Positions 31,446-36,519 of a stretch of 36,519 bases of DNA are shown here, piece by piece. The notes beneath the pieces are model-generated. The model saw only the letters and a list, made by a program, of their open reading frames with translations. It did not search any database and was not told the origin of the DNA. Origin of the DNA: Pseudoalteromonas rhizosphaerae (GTDB lineage Bacteria; Pseudomonadota; Gammaproteobacteria; Enterobacterales; Alteromonadaceae). The stretch is taken from contig NZ_CABVLM010000023.1 in the NCBI RefSeq assembly GCF_902498845.1, positions 1-36,519 of the forward strand, given 5' to 3'. The translations under genes were made by a program, and so were the position numbers. Numbering within the stretch: the stretch's first letter is position 1; every line of letters starts with the position of its first letter.

Positions 31446-33167
31446 TTAATTTTTATACAATTCGCTTTCTATCTGCCATGCACTACGATAATAATCATAT
31501 AAAGTACCTGAGCCTAATTGATTGACTTCAATATCATTTATTTGTTCAAAATAATGATTGGGGAATACGAATGCTGCCAATAAATATTTTTTACTGATCC
31601 ATCTAGAAGCAACTGGTAAGCTTGTTATATCGCTAATTCTCGCACTTGCAGATTGACCTGTGGTGGTTGCAATCGTCCATCCCCATTGTCCAAATGATGG
31701 AATATTTTGCTGGTATTGCTCAACATGCTTAAAACCTGCCGCTTTGACTGTTTTACCAATACTTAAAAATGCTTTTTTAGCATGATAAGGCGAAGTTGAC
31801 TGCACAGCCATTGCACCATCTGCGGCTAGTAATTGACGGATATGATTATAAAAATAGTCACTGTACATTTTATTTAAATCGGGATGATTCGGATCAGGTA
31901 AGTCAATAATGATGGTATCAAAACGCTTACCTTCATCAAGTAACCGCTCTACTTCAAGAAAAGCATCACCCACTTTAATATGCGATCGAGGATCAGCCAT
32001 TGAGTGCTTATTAAGTTTAGTTAAGCGCTCATGAATAGCTGCCGGAGGATTAAATTCATCGTCATCATGACCAAATAAACTAAGTAACTGGGCATCTAAA
32101 TCAATTAAGGTGACTTCTTTAACAGGCCACTTCAATACGTCTCTTAGTGCTAACCCATCACCACCGCCTATAATCAATACATTATCGTGACGGTTCGAGG
32201 CTAATAATGGCGGATACACTAACATTGAATGATAAATTTGTTCATCAATGCTAGAAAACTGTAAGCGGCCGTTTAAGTAAAGATCGGTAATTGGATCGGG
32301 TTGATTGCGGCTCAATCGCTCGGTTAACACTAGATGCTGATACTTCGTCGCTTCAGAATAAATAACTTTATCCTTATAAAGCACATTACTTAAATCTTTC
32401 ATCCAGCTACTACCAAGCATTAAAATAAAACCAAATAACACCAGTAAAGCGATATGACATACCAGTAATAGTTTGGCGTAACGGACATAGCTATGATAAC
32501 GCCATAAGAATGCCAAACCTGCGATAATATTAAATAGCGCAGTCCATGCCGCAGCCTGCATGATTGGCATAGCCAACATAATGCTAACCCAAATAGCCGC
32601 TCCAATACCTGCACCTATATAGTCGGCACCGTAGATCGTGCCTGCATTATTTTCTAAGAAACGACCATAAACATGCTGACGTATGCGAGCGATAAGTGGA
32701 ATTTCCATACCGATTAATAGACCTAACAATAAGCCAAATACATAAGGTAGGAATCGTGACCACTCTTGGAGTTTTTGAAAAACATAGCCGTTGAGCACCA
32801 CATCCGCGGGTAGATTAAAAATGTCAGAAAAAATATGCGGTAAAGAATAACTAACAGCAATAACGCTGGCTATAGCTAAGATACAACCCATACCAACAAG
32901 TGCAATAAGACTTTCAAGCCAAGCAAAGGCGGTAAAGGCATCCTTAAACCAACGCGCTAAAAAAGCCCCTATACCCATAGCTACGATCATAGTGCCTATC
33001 ATCGCATAAATAGCGCTCTCTACAGAGCCTAAAACTCGTCCGGCATAATGAGATAGCAGATATTCATAAATAAGGCCACACCCAGCGAGTATGGCCATAA
33101 CAGTAATTAATAAAAAATCATGCCCAAGTAAGGAGTACTTACTTGGGCTTTGCTTAGAATGTGACAA
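31446..33167 (-). CDS. Membrane-bound polyamine aminopropyltransferase (spermidine synthase-like)
   Basis: This is a 573-residue fusion of an N-terminal membrane domain of about seven TM helices (residues 15-255; MAILAGCGLIYEYLLSHYAG is characteristic) and a C-terminal spermidine synthase domain (about 285-520). The SAM-type motif GGGDG is at 334-338, followed by the acidic strand end TLIDLD and by IIIDLPDP, a D-x-PDP loop in place of the usual active-site D-S/T-x-D. Spermidine synthases transfer aminopropyl from decarboxylated SAM to putrescine; the acceptor for this membrane form is uncertain. The start is TTG 33167, 3 bp after the DUF350 gene, without a strong ribosome binding site. A terminator-like hairpin lies inside codons 7-16. 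It is the third gene of the lipoprotein-DUF350-aminopropyltransferase unit. Confidence 0.88.
   Translation of the reverse strand: MSHSKQSPSKYSLLGHDFLLITVMAILAGCGLIYEYLLSHYAGRVLGSVESAIYAMIGTMIVAMGIGAFLARWFKDAFTAFAWLESLIALVGMGCILAIASVIAVSYSLPHIFSDIFNLPADVVLNGYVFQKLQEWSRFLPYVFGLLLGLLIGMEIPLIARIRQHVYGRFLENNAGTIYGADYIGAGIGAAIWVSIMLAMPIMQAAAWTALFNIIAGLAFLWRYHSYVRYAKLLLVCHIALLVLFGFILMLGSSWMKDLSNVLYKDKVIYSEATKYQHLVLTERLSRNQPDPITDLYLNGRLQFSSIDEQIYHSMLVYPPLLASNRHDNVLIIGGGDGLALRDVLKWPVKEVTLIDLDAQLLSLFGHDDDEFNPPAAIHERLTKLNKHSMADPRSHIKVGDAFLEVERLLDEGKRFDTIIIDLPDPNHPDLNKMYSDYFYNHIRQLLAADGAMAVQSTSPYHAKKAFLSIGKTVKAAGFKHVEQYQQNIPSFGQWGWTIATTTGQSASARISDITSLPVASRWISKKYLLAAFVFPNHYFEQINDIEVNQLGSGTLYDYYRSAWQIESELYKN
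33122..33148 (-). terminator. Terminator-like hairpin inside the start of the aminopropyltransferase gene
   Basis: GCCCAAGTAA and TTACTTGGGC form a perfect 10-bp stem with a 7-nt loop, followed on the minus strand by ATGATTTTTT. It lies within the first 16 codons and may act as an attenuator between the DUF350 gene and this one. Confidence 0.45.
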
Positions 33168-33170
33168 GTT

Positions 33171-34046
33171 TTACGCGCCTAATAGAGTTGCCATGGTAAT
33201 ACCCACAGCAAACGAGATTGCCGCTGAAATAGTTGCTACACCCACATTTTTTTGACGGTTCACTTCGTCTGATATATCGCAACCTGAAAGGATAATTTTA
33301 ATCGTAATTAAATGCAGTACGATAAATGCAATTAAACTAACCAAAGCGCTAATCGCCCAGAAAATCAAGCTGGTGTTAATGCTATCTGCAGCATAAGGCG
33401 CGATACCTGAAGCCGCAGTAAGCGCAAGCGCGCTACCGATTAAAAAGCCAGCATAGCGAATACCAACAGCCAAGTTACCGTCAACAATTGCTTGTTGTAG
33501 GCAATCTCCACTTCGGTTAGTACGCTTAAATAGTTGTACGCGATACTGGCTCACGAGCAATAACGCAATGCTACCAATAATAAACGCTGCTATAACGATT
33601 GGTAAACCATGCCAGCCTTCTGTAGCCACCCAAAATAGCGCTGAGCGAATCACGATTGCCACACTCACAACATGACCAAAATCAATCACCGCGGCAGTTA
33701 CATTACCCTTCACTATTTCATCATGTAAGCTGACCTTGCGCAGTGCCACTTTATCTTGAAAAAAGTGCCCAAGCTTTATTAGCACAATAGCTAACAAACC
33801 ATAAGCTGCCATTTGCAATGCTTCTTGCTGTAAGCTCACTGCAAATGCACCACTGCTTACACCCGTCAGCACAATTGCTAAAGCAACTAAGCCAGCAGCA
33901 AAGCTAATACCAAACGCAAAATTATCACGCTCAGTGATCTCATCATTGGCATGTAAGTTAGATACCCAACCTTTGATATATTTAAGGCTCACAAACAGTG
34001 CAATAATAATCGCAAAATCAATCGCGATTGCTTGTAGTGACCACAT
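33171..34046 (-). CDS. DUF350 membrane protein (YjfL-like, duplicated)
   Basis: This is a 291-residue inner-membrane protein with about eight TM helices. E. coli YjfL has roughly 130 residues and one DUF350 unit; this protein is about twice as long. A repeated motif (NFAFGISFAAGLVALAIVL, GNVTAAVIDFGHVVSVAIVI, GNLAVGIRYAGFLIGSALAL, GVATISAAISFAVGITMA) appears four times, which indicates internal duplication. I start at ATG 34046 (GGA 6 nt upstream) rather than ATG 34070. It is sandwiched between a lipoprotein and the membrane aminopropyltransferase on one transcript. DUF350 proteins are recurrent partners of PspA- and polyamine-related stress genes; transport or membrane sensing is possible, but no activity is known. 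Confidence 0.85.
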   Translation of the reverse strand: MWSLQAIAIDFAIIIALFVSLKYIKGWVSNLHANDEITERDNFAFGISFAAGLVALAIVLTGVSSGAFAVSLQQEALQMAAYGLLAIVLIKLGHFFQDKVALRKVSLHDEIVKGNVTAAVIDFGHVVSVAIVIRSALFWVATEGWHGLPIVIAAFIIGSIALLLVSQYRVQLFKRTNRSGDCLQQAIVDGNLAVGIRYAGFLIGSALALTAASGIAPYAADSINTSLIFWAISALVSLIAFIVLHLITIKIILSGCDISDEVNRQKNVGVATISAAISFAVGITMATLLGA

Positions 34047-34108
34047 AGTTATTCCATTAAATTCGTACATATTATTTAAACTCCAACACTAAATCTTTAA
34101 ATAGCCGT

Positions 34109-35041
34109 TTACTTACCGCGACTGACACCGCGAGAGGTTCTATTATTGCTGTTTCTGACCGATCCCGAGTCTTTACTATAGCTACTGGTTTTGGAGTAAC
34201 TACTGCGACTTTTTGGTGGTGTATAACTGCTACGACTTAACCCAGAAGCCCCGGTTTTTTTAGATGCATAAGGGCTTGTGAATTGCTTACCTTGGCGTTG
34301 ATACGATTGCTTAGTACGTGTTTCAACGGCGGTTTGTGCTTTAATTTGCTTAGGGCTAGAATAACGCGCACGACCATAATCATTATAATAACTATACTTT
34401 CGGCGCTTGCTCCAACTACCATATTCAACACGATCAAATACATCACCTAAAATGCGGTACATGCCATACCACTGCCAAAAGCTGATACCGCTACTGTTAG
34501 TTTGCCAATTACCATAATTAGGATTGCCGACTAACTGGTTGCCTTCACCAACCCCTTCAGCCTGCTGACTGATTGCACCGACACGCGCAAGCGAGCCACC
34601 CGACATATCAGCAAGCATATTAATAGGATCGGTCAAAGCATCCGAAAATAAAGCGGGCTTTGCAGCATCTCGCAACAAATCAATATTTTGCAGTGTTTCA
34701 TCGTAAGGAGGAATAAGGTAAGTACTTTTGATATCAGCTAAGCGTTGTTGCAAACCTGAGTAAAGCGGGCCTTTTCGAGTTGCATCTTGCACGAGCACGC
34801 CAGCAATTTTAGCTAGCTCTGGCTTTTCATTGCTAAGTATACGGCCATATTCGCTTAATAAAGCGGCATTACGAATTGAGCCGTTATCTAAGGCACTACC
34901 AAGTCCTGCTAACTCAACTTCAGCTTTAGCTATAGATTGTTTAATTGTTTCTTGTAACTGCTCTTCTTTCGATTGACAGCCCATAAGTAAGCTTACCAAA
35001 CAAAATAAACTGATAAGTTTCCAAGCTTTTATATTCGACAT
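34109..35041 (-). CDS. Predicted lipoprotein with Ser/Tyr/Arg-rich tail
   Basis: This 310-residue protein has a lipoprotein signal (LMGC, Cys22), a helical N-terminal domain (about 23-130), a Gly/Trp/Tyr-rich middle (SGISFWQWYGMYRILGDVFD near 190), and a low-complexity basic tail rich in Ser, Tyr, Arg and Lys (about 210-310; repeats like RSSYSKTSSYSK). The tail resembles surface- or polyanion-binding stretches. It is the first gene of the unit with DUF350 and the aminopropyltransferase, the place where E. coli-type clusters carry a different envelope protein (YjfM). I do not recognise its family. AGGTG lies 6 nt before the ATG. Confidence 0.8.
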   Translation of the reverse strand: MSNIKAWKLISLFCLVSLLMGCQSKEEQLQETIKQSIAKAEVELAGLGSALDNGSIRNAALLSEYGRILSNEKPELAKIAGVLVQDATRKGPLYSGLQQRLADIKSTYLIPPYDETLQNIDLLRDAAKPALFSDALTDPINMLADMSGGSLARVGAISQQAEGVGEGNQLVGNPNYGNWQTNSSGISFWQWYGMYRILGDVFDRVEYGSWSKRRKYSYYNDYGRARYSSPKQIKAQTAVETRTKQSYQRQGKQFTSPYASKKTGASGLSRSSYTPPKSRSSYSKTSSYSKDSGSVRNSNNRTSRGVSRGK

Positions 35042-35256
35042 TCATGTCACCTGATTTACTAAATTAACCCAGCTAGTTTTACACAGCTTACTTATTAAAC
35101 CAACAATGAAATTGCAACAAATGATGATTAAGCCGACTTGTCTATTACTTACGAAGTATAAGAACTTATCATCATTTATAAACAGCGCTAGTTTGCCTGT
35201 TGCTTATAAAGAGTGCGAGTTTACATTTCCTTCTGGGGAGCGCGAGTTTTTAAAAC
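35042..35256. other. Intergenic segment between the lipoprotein gene and the IS630 relic
   Basis: There is no convincing gene. It must hold the promoter of the minus-strand lipoprotein operon. Two isolated CGAGTTT units (35216-35222 and 35243-35249) match the heptamer tract on the other side of the IS relic. The left IS end is missing here. Confidence 0.4.
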
Positions 35257-36013
35257 TTAACCCGCCTCCGTGGCTTTTGATATTAATTCCATGTGTTGCG
35301 TCATGACCTCTTTATTGACGATAGGGCTGATCAGCGCTTCTGTTTTACCATTACTTGGGCAGACTGCACCAAATAAGTATCCATACTCAAACTGCTGTTG
35401 TTTTGTTGCGCGAGGCCTCGAGCCTGTTTCAGCCCATAAGCGTGTTGTTTGATTCTGTTGTCCAAACCGTGCTTCATCTTGAAACCAAACATCAATGCGC
35501 TCTAAAGGGAGATGTCCTGGGGTGTGAAGGATCGTTTCCACTTGGAACTTTTTTAAAAGCCTCTTGGCTTTCTTTTGACTGCTTTGGGTGCTTAGAACGG
35601 CTTGTGATCCAGCTAAACCCACGCTTCTTGAGCAGTTTGTAAATATGATCGGTGTGATATCTTATGTTGAACTGGTCATAAATATACTGAGCAATATCTT
35701 CCCCCATTAGTCTGCCTCCTTCTGAAGAACTTGCTGACTGTTTTACATAATCTGACAGTGTGTTTAGTTGTTGTGAGGTTAATTTAGCTGGACGACCTTT
35801 AATCGGTTTGTTGTTCAAGCCAGTAACGCCATTATTAAGGTAGTTTGAAACCCATTTATTGACACTGCCGCGCGCTGTATTTAGGCGCTTAGCAATATTC
35901 GTTCTGTTTTCACCCTCAAAGAATAATGAAACAGCAAGCAGGCGTATGCGCTTTCTTGCATTAGGCTCTTTACGTGATAAAGCTAAAAGTTGCTTGGATT
36001 TTTCTAAGTTCAA
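35257..36013 (-). pseudogene. IS630-family transposase, frameshifted and truncated
   Basis: The N-terminal frame (36013-35492) encodes the IS630-type helix-turn-helix part (NIAKRLNTARGSVNKWVSNY; ..GVTGLNNKPIKGRPAKL). The DDE domain begins in a second frame (35622-35257; RIDVWFQDEARFGQ with the first catalytic Asp). The two join at a run of six A (35549-35554 on +), where removing one A restores a continuous EAFKKFQVETIL. The C-terminal third, with the second Asp (normally MDNAGWH) and the final Glu, is absent: the frame stops after ELISKATEAG. The gene is therefore inactive unless its missing part is elsewhere. The frameshift could be decay or a slippage site; truncation makes the question moot here. 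Confidence 0.85.
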
Positions 36014-36055
36014 TTTAGTAAAAGTAGATAAGTATCAGTGCGTTAATTAGATCAC

Positions 36056-36091
36056 ATAATTTGGCAGATTGGTATAATTTGGCAGATTGGT
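36056..36091. repeat. Tandem duplication of an 18-bp IS-end unit
   Basis: ATAATTTGGCAGATTGGT is present at 36056-36073 and again at 36074-36091, without any mismatch, followed by ATCATT. This looks like a duplicated terminal repeat of the IS630 relic. Confidence 0.8.
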
Positions 36092-36120
36092 ATCATTAGC
36101 TGATAGAGGAAATAAATTTG

Positions 36121-36253
36121 CGAGTTTCGAGTTTCGAGTTTCGAGTTTCGAGTTTCGAGTTTCGAGTTTCGAGTTTCGAGTTTCGAGTTTCGAGTTTCGA
36201 GTTTCGAGTTTCGAGTTTCGAGTTTCGAGTTTCGAGTTTCGAGTTTCGAGTTT
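36121..36253. repeat. Heptanucleotide tandem repeat (CGAGTTT) x 19
   Basis: Nineteen perfect copies of CGAGTTT fill 133 bp. Because 7 is not a multiple of 3, all frames stay open through it, so the 69-codon frame running across it is an artefact. It lies between the IS relic and the rRNA operon end. Confidence 0.97.
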
Positions 36254-36290
36254 TACAAAAATAAACTTTTCGCGCCCTATGTCAAACGTT

Positions 36291-36343
36291 CGCTAACTTT
36301 ACTCTCGCTAACTTTACTCTCGCTAACTTTACTCTCGCTAACT
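36291..36343. repeat. 15-bp tandem repeat x 3.5
   Basis: CGCTAACTTTACTCT is repeated three times (36291-36335), with a partial fourth copy, CGCTAACT (36336-36343). It is non-coding and lies just before the rRNA terminator. Confidence 0.95.
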
Positions 36344-36360
36344 CACATTTTAAACGTAAA

Positions 36361-36388
36361 AAAGCCCGACTATTTCTAGTCGGGCTTT
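36361..36388 (-). terminator. rRNA operon terminator
   Basis: AAAGCCCGACTA and TAGTCGGGCTTT form a 12-bp stem with a 4-nt loop, followed on the minus strand by a T run. It is 11 bp past the 3' end of 5S rRNA and is the expected end of an rrn operon. Confidence 0.92.
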
Positions 36389-36398
36389 CTCAATTTGG

Positions 36399-36516
36399 AG
36401 CCTGGCAATGTCCTACTTTCACATAGCAAATGCTACACTATCATCGGCGCTGTTTCGTTTCACTACTGAGTTCGGCATGGGGTCAGGTGGGTCCAAAACG
36501 CTATTGTTACCAAGCA
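36399..36516 (-). rRNA. rrf: 5S ribosomal RNA
   Basis: The minus strand reads TGCTTGGTAACAATAGCG at the 5' end, then the universal GACCCACCTGACCCCATGCC and CCGAACTCAG blocks, and ends with AGTAGGACATTGCCAGGC. Its 5' and 3' ends pair. The length of about 118 nt is normal. The 23S gene should lie beyond the right edge. Ends may be off by 1-2 nt. Confidence 0.95.
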
Positions 36517-36519
36517 AAT

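Larger units (their letters stand above)
35257..36091 (-). mobile_element. Remnant of an IS630-family insertion sequence
   Basis: The relic keeps the transposase 5' part and the upstream end near 36056-36091. There an 18-bp unit, ATAATTTGGCAGATTGGT, occurs twice in tandem and probably carries the terminal inverted repeat. The opposite end is lost near 35257. No target-site duplication can be identified because of this. Confidence 0.7.

Noticed and set aside
35106..35306. Plus-strand frame of 66 codons between the lipoprotein gene and the IS relic
   Set aside because: It runs into the transposase relic on the other strand and contains stray repeat units; probably chance.
36087..36296. Open frame of 69 codons across the heptamer array (repeating FEFRVSS)
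   Set aside because: The 7-bp repeat keeps every frame free of stops, there is no ribosome binding site, and the product is only repeat; treated as non-coding.
36121..36343. CRISPR array
   Set aside because: Units are 7 and 15 bp with no spacers between them, and no cas genes are near; these are simple tandem repeats.

Overview
The window looks like chromosomal DNA of a marine gammaproteobacterium of the Alteromonadales, probably Pseudoalteromonas or a close relative. This rests on the AT-rich composition, the tRNA-Thr/Tyr/Gly/Thr-tuf operon joined to murB-birA-coaX, an MCP- and hybrid-kinase-rich gene content, and a yjf-type PspA/DUF2170/DUF350/aminopropyltransferase cluster. The genus is an inference; no database was searched.

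Layout. (1) 1-3.5 kb, minus strand: the 5' end of tuf, four tRNA genes with a strong promoter, and a tightly overlapping murB-birA-coaX operon. (2) 3.6-9.9 kb: an exported M1 aminopeptidase, a DUF2057 envelope protein, HinT, a CsgD/VpsT-like LuxR regulator preceded by a small upstream ORF, and a seven-TM hybrid histidine kinase. (3) 9.9-11.4 kb: an accessory patch of two orphan genes separated by a recognisable integron attC site; no integrase is present in the window. (4) 11.5-16.9 kb: a mannose-1-phosphate guanylyltransferase with an altered isomerase cupin, a 1090-residue chemoreceptor with a long tandem HAMP array, and a DUF4124 protein. (5) 16.9-19.8 kb: a divergent unit of a PrnB/indoleamine-dioxygenase-like (DUF1864) protein, a kynureninase-like PLP enzyme and an Lrp/AsnC regulator, suggesting tryptophan or indole-ring metabolism. 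(6) 19.9-25.7 kb: an overlapping operon of a MASE1-CHASE hybrid kinase, an exported alpha/beta hydrolase and a FemAB-like acyltransferase, converging on a DUF938 methyltransferase. (7) 25.9-28.9 kb: a 59-codon ORF, a Fur box buried in a terminator-like hairpin, fagA-like and fumC, then twin six-cysteine lipoproteins. (8) 28.9-35.0 kb, minus strand: a membrane-stress/polyamine cluster (lipoprotein, DUF350, membrane aminopropyltransferase, YjfI, PspA/YjfJ, YjfK, a double ribbon-helix-helix-like protein) with two identical 13-bp palindromes in its central promoter region. (9) 35.0-36.5 kb: a frameshifted and truncated IS630 relic, two tandem-repeat tracts, the rRNA operon terminator and 5S rRNA.

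In E. coli the order rrn(5S)-murB-birA-coaA-tRNAs-tufB is contiguous. Here the same ends are kept in the same orientation, but about 33 kb of other genes lie between 5S and murB, and type III coaX occupies the place of type I coaA. The parts most worth following up are the DUF1864/kynureninase-like unit, the attC-linked orphan genes, the palindrome-controlled yjf/polyamine cluster and the Fur-box hairpin in front of fagA-fumC.
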